This document shows, one piece after another, positions 8,780 through 17,100 of a stretch of 64,000 bases of DNA. This DNA comes from Arcicella gelida. Its GTDB lineage: Bacteria > Bacteroidota > Bacteroidia > Cytophagales > Spirosomataceae. Each line of letters starts with the position of its first letter. Position 1 is the first letter of the stretch. The notes under the pieces are model-generated. The model was not told the origin of the DNA. It saw only the letters and a list, made by a program, of their open reading frames with translations, and searched no databases. The stretch lies in NCBI RefSeq assembly GCF_034931025.1, contig NZ_JAYGIL010000010.1:1-64000 (forward strand), written 5' to 3'. The position numbers and the translations under genes are program-made.

Positions 8780-8858
8780 AAACAAAGTCAAGGCTTGGCT
8801 TTGATATAGTGCTATTTTCGTTCTAAAATCATCCCTTTTTAAATCCTGACGTATCAAG
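8780..8858 (-). pseudogene. remnant of a zeta-like toxin/antitoxin junction
   Basis: The stretch is a near copy of the junction at 27738-27815 between the ATPase gene and its upstream small gene. It contains the last residues of the small protein (FKKGMILERK, with one base lost) and the first bases of the ATPase gene. Nothing else of the pair remains. It directly abuts inverted-repeat element copy B. Confidence 0.65.
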
Positions 8859-9038
8859 CCCAAACTAGTCTTAGGATTTCCTAAGACCCAAAACAAGAAA
8901 GATTCCTACCCTCGAAAAGGCTAATTGAATATATTAAACCGTTGCAAGGCAAAAGGAATATTTATCCCTGATACATTTTACGTGCATGACGCTCTTTAAC
9001 ATTTTGAGTCGTAGGAAATAACCTACGACTCGTTTGAG
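8859..9038. repeat. inverted-repeat element, copy B (180 bp)
   Basis: The left end begins CCCAAACTAGTCTTAGG. The right end, read inward on the other strand, begins CTCAAACGAGTCGTAGG, so the two ends are imperfect inverted repeats of about 26 bp. Inside are further palindromes, CTTAGGATTTCCTAAG and GAGTCGTAGG/CCTACGACTC. Related copies lie at 6087, 19757, 26855 and 28176. The size and ends suggest a MITE-like element, or a spacer module of the cassette type. No protein is encoded. Confidence 0.7.
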
Positions 9039-9118
9039 AACATTATTAAAAAATAATCTAAAATTTGATTGTTTTTCGTTAAGGTACCTTAGTTATTGAT
9101 GGCTGTTGCTTTTGTGAA

Positions 9119-9610
9119 TTAGCTATTGATGGCATTATTAATTTTCCGTTGATGACGAAACTGGTAAACAGAACCAACAATAAATAGCAATAAGAATACA
9201 AGAAGTGTTATTCCGATAACAGGGTCTGTTGGTGCTTTTGCCAAAGGATGTCCGATTGGGACACGGGTAAAAGTTTCGTTAATAGTAGGAACCCACGACA
9301 AGAAAAAACTAAACGAAAGAAGGAAATTCTCAAAATATCGGCTTTTGTTGTTTCCCTGTTTTTTGCTGTGTAAAAAATAAGCTCCGGCCACCAAAGCCAC
9401 AATAAATAAGGCAAAAATATGACCAGGATTAAAACCGTGTTTTAATAAACCCAATGATGTAAGTGACGTAACGATGGTTCCGTAAAAATAAATTTTGCCT
9501 GAAGGTTGCTCTAAACCTATTTTTCCGTTTTTTCTGAATGAAATAATTGCAGCAATGATGGCAATAATGCCAATGATGGTATGAAAAATACCTAAATTAG
9601 AAAGTCCCAT
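9119..9610 (-). CDS. multi-pass membrane protein, unknown function
   Basis: The 163-residue protein has four or five hydrophobic segments: IFHTIIGIIAIIAAIISF, IYFYGTIVTSLTSLGLL, IFALFIVALVAGAYFL, FLLSFSFFLSWVPTI and ITLLVFLLLFIVGSVYQF. Short polar loops separate them. It resembles small DUF2306-like integral membrane proteins, but the match is weak and no function is known. The gene lies 74 bases downstream of an AraC regulator in the same direction, which may control it. The 380 bases to its right are taken up by element copy B and the toxin-antitoxin remnant. Confidence 0.75.
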   Translation of the reverse strand: MGLSNLGIFHTIIGIIAIIAAIISFRKNGKIGLEQPSGKIYFYGTIVTSLTSLGLLKHGFNPGHIFALFIVALVAGAYFLHSKKQGNNKSRYFENFLLSFSFFLSWVPTINETFTRVPIGHPLAKAPTDPVIGITLLVFLLLFIVGSVYQFRHQRKINNAINS

Positions 9611-9684
9611 TTTTTATTTTTGATTTGAATTAACATTACAAATGTGCGATGAAAAAATAGGAATGATTTTGCGAATTAGGTCAA

Positions 9685-10539
9685 CTATTTGGCAATTTGG
9701 CTCAGACGATAATTGGTCGGTGCCATGTTGTATTTTTCTCCGAAACTTTTGGTAAAGTTTGCTAAGTCATTAAAGCCACAAGTAAAGGCAATGTCGCTAA
9801 TACGTTCGTTTGATGCCAATAATAATTTAGCTGCCTTTTCAAGCTTTTTTGTCTTGATATAATTGGCAGGCGTATCATTATAAAGTTTCGAAAATTCTCT
9901 TTTGAATGATGACAAGCTTAAATTAGTTTGGTCTGCCAACTCTTCAAGTGTCAGCTGTGAAAATAAGTTTACTTCAATTATCTGTTTGAAAGTGTAAGTT
10001 GTTGGCGAAAAAAGTTGTGATAATATTACTTGAACTGATTCGGCATTTTTTGTTTGGGAAAGTAAGAGTATAATTTCCTTTAATTTCAAAATCAAAATAT
10101 CCTCATTTACCAAAGACGGGTTTTCAAAGTAAAATAAAAGTCCTTCAATGTATTTTTGAATTAAAAAATCATTGTTAATTTTTTCGCTGGATTTATTTGA
10201 AATAATGTTTTTGGGTACCTGAAGCAGTGATGGCAATTCACGGTTATAAACTTGCTTTAAAATCTCTGGGTGGAAAGTAACAATTACGATTTCACAAACA
10301 TTTTCTGAATTTGCGTTTTGTATTCGTTTTCCGGATTTGATACAATTTAGAAACAAAGCATAGTTGGCAGGAATATTCCTTTGTTCACTATCAAATTGAT
10401 ATTGAAATTCGCCTTCTTTTACAAATAAAAAACAGGCTTGTTCGTTTACGGGAAAATCAAATCGGAAAGGCGGCTTTAACGCTACCTTTTGAATAAATAT
10501 TTTTCCAAACAAATCGATTTTTTTATAATTGATTACCAT
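9685..10539 (-). CDS. AraC-family transcriptional regulator
   Basis: The 284-residue protein has an N-terminal cupin-like sensor (VNEQACFLFVKEGEFQYQFDSEQ) and a C-terminal AraC DNA-binding domain with helix-turn-helix motifs LTLEELADQTNLSLSSFKREFSKLYN and ISDIAFTCGFNDLANFTKSFGEKYN, then APTNYR. It is likely a ligand-responsive regulator. The adjacent membrane-protein gene downstream is its most likely target. Confidence 0.85.
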   Translation of the reverse strand: MVINYKKIDLFGKIFIQKVALKPPFRFDFPVNEQACFLFVKEGEFQYQFDSEQRNIPANYALFLNCIKSGKRIQNANSENVCEIVIVTFHPEILKQVYNRELPSLLQVPKNIISNKSSEKINNDFLIQKYIEGLLFYFENPSLVNEDILILKLKEIILLLSQTKNAESVQVILSQLFSPTTYTFKQIIEVNLFSQLTLEELADQTNLSLSSFKREFSKLYNDTPANYIKTKKLEKAAKLLLASNERISDIAFTCGFNDLANFTKSFGEKYNMAPTNYRLSQIAK

Positions 10540-10553
10540 CTCTAAATTAATAT

Positions 10554-10673
10554 TTGAATAACGTCAGCAGGTCTGTCAACCTGCAAGGGATGAGTAATTT
10601 TCCAATTCTTTCATGGTTTGGTTTAAAGCCACCACGAAAGCTTAGCGATTATCGGCTCGCTGTTTTTCCCGTT
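10554..10673. repeat. half of a cassette-type spacer
   Basis: Bases 10599-10640 (TTTCATGGTTTGG...CCACCACGAAAGCTTAGCG) repeat the hairpin found at 23405-23442 and 29248-29283 after the ends of cassette-like genes. Here it follows the HxlR gene end. A second hairpin, GCAGGTctgtcaACCTGC, lies at 10567-10584. No complementary-end partner is visible upstream of the HxlR gene, so this may be an isolated spacer remnant. Confidence 0.5.
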
Positions 10674-11015
10674 TTACTTTCCAATTATTTTTTTTCTGTG
10701 GTTTTGTCCCCAATCACGCAATGCTTTCATTACCTCAAATAATGTTTCTGCGTGTTCGGTTATTTCATATTCAACGGTCGGTGGAAAGGTCTCGTAAACT
10801 GTCCGCTTAACAAGATGATTTGTTTCCAAGTTTTTCAATTCTTTGCTCAACATTTTATCGCTAATTCCTTCAACTTCTCTTGTAATTTCTTTAAACCGTT
10901 TTGCTCCACCCGACAACGAAAACAATATCGGAAGTTTCCAATTTCCACTTAATGTTTCCATTGCATCTTTTATGGCACGAATGCCCGAAGAATCACATTT
11001 AATTGCCTTTGTCAT
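10674..11015 (-). CDS. HxlR-family transcriptional regulator
   Basis: This 113-residue protein is one winged-helix HxlR/MarR-like domain: AMETLSGNWKLPILFSLSGGAKRFKEI, GISDKMLSKELKNLETNHLVKR and the wing VEYEITEHAETL. A cysteine at residue 6 (IKCDSSG) sits where redox-sensing HxlR proteins such as YodB and HypR carry theirs, so it may respond to electrophiles or oxidants. It is divergent from a DoxX-like gene and shares with it a palindromic operator at 11032-11074. It probably represses both genes. Confidence 0.85.
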   Translation of the reverse strand: MTKAIKCDSSGIRAIKDAMETLSGNWKLPILFSLSGGAKRFKEITREVEGISDKMLSKELKNLETNHLVKRTVYETFPPTVEYEITEHAETLFEVMKALRDWGQNHRKKIIGK

Positions 11016-11031
11016 TATTCAAAATTACATT

Positions 11032-11074
11032 ACTAACCTAAAGGTGAGTGCTAACTGTTAGGTTAGTGCTTACC
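11032..11074. promoter_or_regulatory. palindromic operator between HxlR and DoxX-like genes
   Basis: Two overlapping inverted repeats are present. ACTAACCTA at 11032 is mirrored by TAGGTTAGT at 11059, and GGTGAGTGCTAAC at 11043 is mirrored with two mismatches by GTTAGTGCTTACC at 11062. They lie 17 bases upstream of the regulator start and 56 bases upstream of the divergent gene, the classic place for an HxlR binding site. Confidence 0.7.
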
Positions 11075-11129
11075 ATTGGTTAGCAAATATAAATAGTTTT
11101 GCAACGTCAAATCAAATAAATTAAGAAAG

Positions 11130-11492
11130 ATGAGCAAAGAGAAAAAAATCTATTGGACAGTTACCATTATTACAATGGCGTTAATTGTGTTACCCTCGTA
11201 TTTTGCACCACGTGAATACTTAGAGGAAACCATTCGCAGAATGCAATTCCCGGATTATTTCGGATTAGAATTAGATATTCTAAAAGTTGTTGGTGCAGCA
11301 ATTATTCTTATTCCTGCCATTCCTGCAATGTTTAAAGAATGGTCATATGTGGGATTTGGAATACTTTTACTTTCAGCAAGTCTGGCACATTTTCTTATTG
11401 ATGGTTGGGCAAAAGGTATTGCCCCTCTTGTACCGTTTGCAATTCTTTCTGTGTCTTATTATTACTTCAGAAAACTGAATTATACGAAGTGA
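11130..11492 (+). CDS. DoxX-like small membrane protein
   Basis: The 120-residue protein has four hydrophobic segments: IYWTVTIITMALIVLPSYF, ILKVVGAAIILIPAIPAMF, SYVGFGILLLSASLAHFLI and PLVPFAILSVSYYYF. The order and the FKEWSYVGFGI loop fit the DoxX-like family, whose members are small membrane proteins often linked to thiol or quinone stress. It is divergent from the HxlR regulator and shares its operator, a very common pairing in Bacteroidota. A short hairpin at 11498-11518 follows the gene. Confidence 0.75.
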   Translation: MSKEKKIYWTVTIITMALIVLPSYFAPREYLEETIRRMQFPDYFGLELDILKVVGAAIILIPAIPAMFKEWSYVGFGILLLSASLAHFLIDGWAKGIAPLVPFAILSVSYYYFRKLNYTK

Positions 11493-11514
11493 AATTTTCA
11501 TCGCAATTTTTGCG

Positions 11515-11673
11515 ATGAGTTGTCTTTCGGCTTGCGGTCAACAAGCCGAAAAGCAAGATGGCGTTGAAACAAAGATTATAAAAATGCTTTGTATGAAAAA
11601 CCAAGACTTGAAAATTATAAATTATGTAATAAATTTACGAACTGTCGAATTATTTCCTCTAGCAGAGAGTTGA
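11515..11673 (+). pseudogene. remnant of a lipoprotein gene
   Basis: A 52-codon frame starts inside the hairpin TCATCGCAA/TTGCGATGA (11498-11518). Its peptide begins MSCLSACGQQAEKQDGVET, which resembles a lipoprotein signal (LSAC with the acylated Cys) lacking its hydrophobic first half. After about 25 residues the sequence looks random. It may be the scar of an efflux adaptor or another lipoprotein gene. I do not think it makes a working protein. Confidence 0.35.
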
Positions 11674-11683
11674 ATTTACATAT

Positions 11684-12595
11684 ATGAAACCCAAAGAAAA
11701 TAGTGTACCAGTCTATAAATTAACAGATTTAATGATAGACGATCCACAGCCTGAACTTTATGATATAAAATCAGATGATTTTAACATAAAGGTGAACACT
11801 CCTTTGGTTGAACTTGAAATCTTTAAGAAATATTTTCGTACAGATTGTTTCATCATATTCCTCGTTTTAGAGGGAGAGATAAGGATTGATATTAATTTAG
11901 AAGAGTATTGTGCTAAGAAAAACAACATTATTATTGTTTCTCCTAACGATTTGAAACGCTCTGTCTCTACAAAAGATGCTCTTGTATCAAGTATAGCTTT
12001 TAATGCTAATTTTATAACTAAAGCTACCGATACAGTTAAAAATATATCTGAAGTTTTTAGTTATTTGACTTATCAAAGCTTACCTCTTTGGACGCTAGAG
12101 CCTAAAGATGCTAATACTCTAAAAAAGCTGTTGGAGCAAATCTCATATCGTACTGTTGATATAAAAGAACATCCTTTTGGGAAAGAATTACTTTATACTC
12201 ATTTTAATATTCTTCTATACGAATTAGGCGGTTTTGCTAAAAAGTACTCAATATTTAAAAGTACTAATTTGTCCAGAAAAGAAACTTTGGTGATGAACTT
12301 TGTATCTCTTTTACAACAAAAAGTTAAATTTCAACGCAATGTTCAGGCTTATGCTTCTCAGCTAAATATTACACCTAAATACCTTACTGAAACCGTCAAA
12401 GAAATTTCTGGAAAAAGTGCCGGAGAAATTATTGATGACTTTGTTATTCAAGAAGCAAAAATAATATTGAGTGATTCAAATTTAAGTATTTCCGAAGTTG
12501 CAGAAGAACTTCATTTTAGTGACCAGTCTTTCTTTGGAAAGTTCTTTAAAAGACATACTGGGATTTCTCCAAAAGAATATCGCAAATTAGATTAA
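11684..12595 (+). CDS. AraC-family regulator beside the efflux operon
   Basis: The 303-residue protein has a cupin-like N-terminal domain (FIIFLVLEGEIRIDINLEEYCA, then NNIIIVSPNDLKRSV) and a C-terminal AraC DNA-binding domain: NVQAYASQLNITPKYLTETVKEISG and LSISEVAEELHFSDQSFFGKFFKRHTG, then SPKEYR. It lies directly upstream of the adaptor-RND-channel operon in the same direction, with a hairpin and 160 bases between, so it probably activates that operon in response to a small molecule. Confidence 0.85.
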   Translation: MKPKENSVPVYKLTDLMIDDPQPELYDIKSDDFNIKVNTPLVELEIFKKYFRTDCFIIFLVLEGEIRIDINLEEYCAKKNNIIIVSPNDLKRSVSTKDALVSSIAFNANFITKATDTVKNISEVFSYLTYQSLPLWTLEPKDANTLKKLLEQISYRTVDIKEHPFGKELLYTHFNILLYELGGFAKKYSIFKSTNLSRKETLVMNFVSLLQQKVKFQRNVQAYASQLNITPKYLTETVKEISGKSAGEIIDDFVIQEAKIILSDSNLSISEVAEELHFSDQSFFGKFFKRHTGISPKEYRKLD

Positions 12596-12627
12596 TGTAT
12601 TACAATATTAATTTTTGTAACACATTA
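12593..12627 (+). terminator. hairpin after the AraC gene
   Basis: TAATGTATTACAA at 12593-12605, which includes the stop codon, pairs with TTGTAACACATTA at 12615-12627 with one mismatch. There is no long T-run, so it may be a weak terminator or a regulator-binding palindrome ahead of the efflux operon. Confidence 0.4.
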
Positions 12628-12755
12628 ATCTCGACTTCTTATCATTTCAAAAAATAGAAAAACGACTTTCTGACCAATCTTAACGAATTCATGACCTTTT
12701 TAAATGCTACTTGGTGTGCCAACTTTGTAACATCAAATTATAGTATCATTTAAAC

Positions 12756-13805
12756 ATGAATATCCTTATGATAAAGTCAAATCTCGTAAAGGCTTTCCCT
12801 TTATTAGTGACCACCCTAATGCTTTCAGCCTGTGGAAATAAGCCCACAAAAACGCAAGATAAACCTAAGGCTGTTAAGGTAACAACTCAACAAGTTGAAG
12901 AAATTAATAGTCGCCAAAAACTTAGCTATTCTGCTACTATCGAGCCAGATATTATTACCAAAATAGGTTTTGCAGTACCTGGTGTAATCAACAACGTTAC
13001 GGTGAAAGAAGGGCAGTTTGTAAAACAAGGTCAGTTATTGGCAAGCATTGATGCTACCGAATACGACAATGCCTTAATTATTGCCAATGCAGGCCTAGAA
13101 CAAGCCGAAGACATGTATCAGCGACTTAATGAACTTTATCAAAAGGGAAGTCTTCCAGCAAAAGATTATATCGATATTAAAACAAAGCTAGCTCAGGCTA
13201 AAGCCAGTAAAAGTATTAATAGTAAACATATTGCTGACAGTAAATTGTATGCTCCTATGTCGGGTATTATTACAGAGAAGTTGATTGAACGTGGAAGTAT
13301 GGCCGCTCCTGGTGTTCCAGCATTTACCATTATTAAAACAGATAAAGTTTATGCTAAAGTCACTGTCCCAGAAAATGAGATTGGAAGTTTTAAAGTAGGA
13401 ATGACATCAAATGTATTTATTCCGACCTTAAGTGATTCAGTAAAAGGAACCATATCGATTATTAATCCACAAGCAGATGCTGTTTCAAAAACTTATTCAG
13501 CAAAAATTCTTTTAAATAATATCGGGCAAAAATTACTCCCCGGCATGATTGCCAATGTTGAAATTAATCCAAATAAGTATGTTCCTGTAATTACGATTCC
13601 AGCTACGGTAGTACTTAGAGATGCAGATGACATTACTTATGTATTTGTTGTCAATGCAGAGAAAAAGGCTGTCCGTAAACGTATAACCATAAGTAGTCTT
13701 ATTGGAAGTAAAGAAGTAATTGTAAAAGACGGACTTACTAAAGGTGATTTAATTATTGTGGAAGGTCAGACTCAACTCAGAGATGGCTCATTAGTAAGTT
13801 TTTAA
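12756..13805 (+). CDS. RND efflux periplasmic adaptor (membrane fusion protein)
   Basis: This 349-residue lipoprotein has a signal ending in LMLSAC, so the mature protein is probably lipid-anchored at that Cys. The adaptor plan is clear: a beta-barrel start (QKLSYSATIEPDIITKIGFAVPGVI), a lipoyl half (VKEGQFVKQGQLLASIDATEYDNAL), a short alpha-hairpin (LNELYQKGSLPAKDYIDIKTKLAQAKAS), the second lipoyl half (LYAPMSGIITEKLIERGSMAAPG) and a membrane-proximal domain. It connects the RND pump encoded next to the TolC-like channel. An ATG five codons downstream is an alternative start. Confidence 0.9.
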   Translation: MNILMIKSNLVKAFPLLVTTLMLSACGNKPTKTQDKPKAVKVTTQQVEEINSRQKLSYSATIEPDIITKIGFAVPGVINNVTVKEGQFVKQGQLLASIDATEYDNALIIANAGLEQAEDMYQRLNELYQKGSLPAKDYIDIKTKLAQAKASKSINSKHIADSKLYAPMSGIITEKLIERGSMAAPGVPAFTIIKTDKVYAKVTVPENEIGSFKVGMTSNVFIPTLSDSVKGTISIINPQADAVSKTYSAKILLNNIGQKLLPGMIANVEINPNKYVPVITIPATVVLRDADDITYVFVVNAEKKAVRKRITISSLIGSKEVIVKDGLTKGDLIIVEGQTQLRDGSLVSF

Positions 13806-13843
13806 AATGATACATCAATGTCAGTTTTTAGCAAAATAAAAAA

Positions 13844-16800
13844 ATGGAAAAACGAAAGATAAATTTTATTGAGGCTGCAATGAGATACAGGGAAGTAACA
13901 ATAGTTATAACTTGCTTGTTATTAATATTCGGCTATTATTCTCTTCGGAATATGCCCCGTGCCGAAGACCCTAAAATTGATACGCCAGTAGCAATGGTCT
14001 ATGCTTTTTATCCTGGTGCCGATGAGGTACAAATGGAAAAACAAGTAACTTCCAAAATAGAACAATATTTATTCTCTTTTGAAGAAGTAAACAAACAAAA
14101 AACAAAATCGCAAACAAGAGATGGACAGGTCTTTATCACTGTTGAGCTCCATACAAGCGTAAAAGATAGAAAGAAATTTTGGGCTACTTTACAACATGGT
14201 TTTAATACTGTTGTTCGTGGTAATATTCCATCGGGCGTTATTGGCCCAATTACAAATAGCAATTTTGGGGATGTAACGGCTCAAATCATAGCTGTATCTT
14301 CTTCTACAAGGAGTTATGCAGAACTAGAGAAGTATCTTGATAAGATGGAAGATGTACTAAAAACGATTCCTGAAGTATCAAAAATCAATCGCTCTGGGGG
14401 ACAGAAACAACAAATTTATGTTACTGTAGATGATCAAAAAATGCTACAATATGGCTTTGACTTAGGAACGATAGTCAATACCTTACAAATGCAAAACATT
14501 ACAGGTTATTCTGGAGAAATGACAATCAGTAAAAATACTATTCCTGTATTTACGAACAGTCAATACAAAACAGAAGCTGATATAGCCAATCAAGTAATCT
14601 ATACAACACCTAAGGGAGTAGTAGTAAGACTAAAAGATGTTGCGTATATAGAAAGGCGTTATGAAGAAGAATCTTCATATATTCGTATTGGCAATGATAA
14701 GGTGATGCTGATTTCAACAGAGATGCAACCTGACAACAATATTGTAGCTTTTGGAGAAAAGGTTGACGAGAAACTAAAAAAACTTCAAAGTAGCTTTCCC
14801 GATGACATAAAAATTGAAACGATAGTTAATCAGCCAGAGGTTGTTGCTGAAAGTATCAACCATTTTATGATTGAGTTCGGAATGGCTATTGCGTCTGTAA
14901 TCATCGTAGTAATGTTGTTGTTGCCTCTCAGTATGGCAGCCGTTTCTTCAATTGCAGCACCTATTGCCATTCTTATCACTTTTGGTTTGATGAATATGAT
15001 TGGAGTAGAGCTACATCAGGTTTCACTGGCAGCACTTATTATTGTACTTGGAATGGTAGTGGATAATGCCATTGTAGTGGTGGATAATTATATTGAAAAA
15101 TTAGATGAGGGTATTACGCCGTGGACTGGTGCATGGCAGGCAGCAACTCAACTTACTTTGCCAATCTTTACTGCCACTTTAGCTATTATTTTTGCTTTTG
15201 CACCACTAGCATTTTTTATGAATGGTATAACCAAGGATTTTATGGCCTCTTTACCTATTACAGTTGCCATTGCATTGATTACCTCTATGTTAGTTGCCTT
15301 GTTTTTAACACCTTATACATGTTATGTGTTTATTAAAAAAGGATTAAAACACAAAGTATCTGACCGCCCACCTAGAAAATCATTATTAGATTACTTACAA
15401 AATGTATTTAATATAGCTGTTGAATTTTGTTTCCGCTGGCCAAAAATAACAATGGTTTCTGCTGTAGTCGCTGTATTAATAGCCTTCTTAATTGCTAGTA
15501 AAGTAGATCAAGAGTTTTTCCCAACTAGCGAACGCAATCAATTCAATATAGAAGTTTGGATGCCCGATGGAACTGCTCTAACTGAGACAGACAAAACTGT
15601 GAAAGAAGTTGAAACTATTTTGAAAAAAGATAAAAGAGTTGTGAGTATTGCAAGTTTTGTCGGCACTAGCTCTCCTCGTTTTCAAACTTCTTATGCACCA
15701 GAAATTCCTCGAAGAAATTTTGCTCAATTATTTATCACCACCGTTGATAATAAGGCTACTGATGATATTGTGCATGAGTATCGTCCTAAACTTGAGTACT
15801 TGGTAAAAGACGCTTATGTTAGATTCAGACAATTGAGTTTCCAAGAAGGCTCTCCGATAGCGGTAAAAATAATTGGCAATGATATTAATGACCAGAAACG
15901 TGTGGCTTTACAGATTGAGGATATTTTACGCCAAGCGAAAGGGACAAACTGGGTACGTACCGACTACGAAAATGATTACTTAGGTATTAGTCTCAATGTA
16001 AAAGAAGATATTGCTGCTCGTTTGGGAGTACCCAATCAGGTAATCACTCAAACATTAGGTGCTGGACTAAAAGGTTTTGCTGTTTCTCAATTATGGGAAG
16101 GAGATAAACCTATTGATATTTTTCTTCGATTAGATGCCAATAGCAGAAAGGATGTCAACCAATTAGGAAATTTGCATTTAAGTACAATGTATGGAACGAA
16201 AGTGCCTTTGAATGAAGTGGCAGAACTCAAACCTTCTTGGCATACTGGGGTTATTGCACACCGAAATGGCATTAGAACACTCACTGTTTTATCTGAAGCT
16301 CAAAATGGCATCAGAGCTTCGAATATTCTGAAGGAAATTCAACCTAAAATTGAAAAGCTAAATTTACCTGAAGGAATAAGTATTGAATATGGAGGTGATT
16401 TTGAATCAAATGCTGAAAACGCACCCGGAATGCTTAGCGCTTTAGGGGTGAGTTTAATCTTGATTTTTATTACTTTACTATTCCAATTTAAGAGTTTAGC
16501 TAAAACCTTAATTATTTTATCGACTTTCCCATTAAGCTTGCTTGGTGCTTTTCTTGGTCTATATCTCACCAATAACCCAATAGGAATGACTGCCTTTATG
16601 GGCGTTATCAGTCTCATTGGTATTGTAGTACGTAATGGAATTATCCTCGTTGATTATGCCGATGAATTGGTTTTAGAACATCATTATACTATCAAAGCTG
16701 CGGCATTAGCCTCTGCAAAACGTCGAATGCGTCCGATTTTCCTTACTTCAGCAGCAGCGGCAGTAGGTGTTGTCCCAATGATTGTTGGAAAATCTCCATT

Positions 16801-16966
16801 ATGGGCTCCACTTGGAAGCGTATTAGCTTTTGGTCTAATTATTTCAATGGTACTTACCTTGTTTGTTGTGCCTGTGCTTTATTACAAATTTGTAAAACCA
16901 GTACCTGAACCTGCCGATGAATTTGATGCAAACGTTGAAATTCAATACAAGCCTGAACATCGCTAA
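13844..16966 (+). CDS. RND efflux pump (AcrB/HAE1-like permease)
   Basis: At 1040 residues this is a full-length inner-membrane RND pump with twelve transmembrane segments and two large periplasmic loops. Motif A-like sequence (PGADEVQMEKQVTSKIEQ) and the double-loop repeat are present. In TM4 the proton-relay motif reads GMVVDNAIVVVDN near residue 406: the first Asp of the AcrB pair is kept, the second is Asn. In TM10 the AcrB Lys940 position holds Arg (IVVRNGIILVDYADE, near residue 929). It exports small hydrophobic compounds with the adjacent adaptor and channel. The substrate is unknown. Confidence 0.92.
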   Translation: MEKRKINFIEAAMRYREVTIVITCLLLIFGYYSLRNMPRAEDPKIDTPVAMVYAFYPGADEVQMEKQVTSKIEQYLFSFEEVNKQKTKSQTRDGQVFITVELHTSVKDRKKFWATLQHGFNTVVRGNIPSGVIGPITNSNFGDVTAQIIAVSSSTRSYAELEKYLDKMEDVLKTIPEVSKINRSGGQKQQIYVTVDDQKMLQYGFDLGTIVNTLQMQNITGYSGEMTISKNTIPVFTNSQYKTEADIANQVIYTTPKGVVVRLKDVAYIERRYEEESSYIRIGNDKVMLISTEMQPDNNIVAFGEKVDEKLKKLQSSFPDDIKIETIVNQPEVVAESINHFMIEFGMAIASVIIVVMLLLPLSMAAVSSIAAPIAILITFGLMNMIGVELHQVSLAALIIVLGMVVDNAIVVVDNYIEKLDEGITPWTGAWQAATQLTLPIFTATLAIIFAFAPLAFFMNGITKDFMASLPITVAIALITSMLVALFLTPYTCYVFIKKGLKHKVSDRPPRKSLLDYLQNVFNIAVEFCFRWPKITMVSAVVAVLIAFLIASKVDQEFFPTSERNQFNIEVWMPDGTALTETDKTVKEVETILKKDKRVVSIASFVGTSSPRFQTSYAPEIPRRNFAQLFITTVDNKATDDIVHEYRPKLEYLVKDAYVRFRQLSFQEGSPIAVKIIGNDINDQKRVALQIEDILRQAKGTNWVRTDYENDYLGISLNVKEDIAARLGVPNQVITQTLGAGLKGFAVSQLWEGDKPIDIFLRLDANSRKDVNQLGNLHLSTMYGTKVPLNEVAELKPSWHTGVIAHRNGIRTLTVLSEAQNGIRASNILKEIQPKIEKLNLPEGISIEYGGDFESNAENAPGMLSALGVSLILIFITLLFQFKSLAKTLIILSTFPLSLLGAFLGLYLTNNPIGMTAFMGVISLIGIVVRNGIILVDYADELVLEHHYTIKAAALASAKRRMRPIFLTSAAAAVGVVPMIVGKSPLWAPLGSVLAFGLIISMVLTLFVVPVLYYKFVKPVPEPADEFDANVEIQYKPEHR

Positions 16967-17100
16967 AATTTTGAATGAGTACAATAAAATGGACTGAGGG
17001 GGATGAGTGAGATGAAGGTTAATTTTTCAATACCGTGTGAGAGGGAATCCCCCAAATGTTTTAAACTAAAGTGAGTTCGATAAAAACTAAAAATAAGAAA

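Noticed and set aside
8739..8858. A new gene between the reductase and element copy B
   Set aside because: The only coding-like signal is the decayed toxin/antitoxin junction that matches 27738-27815.
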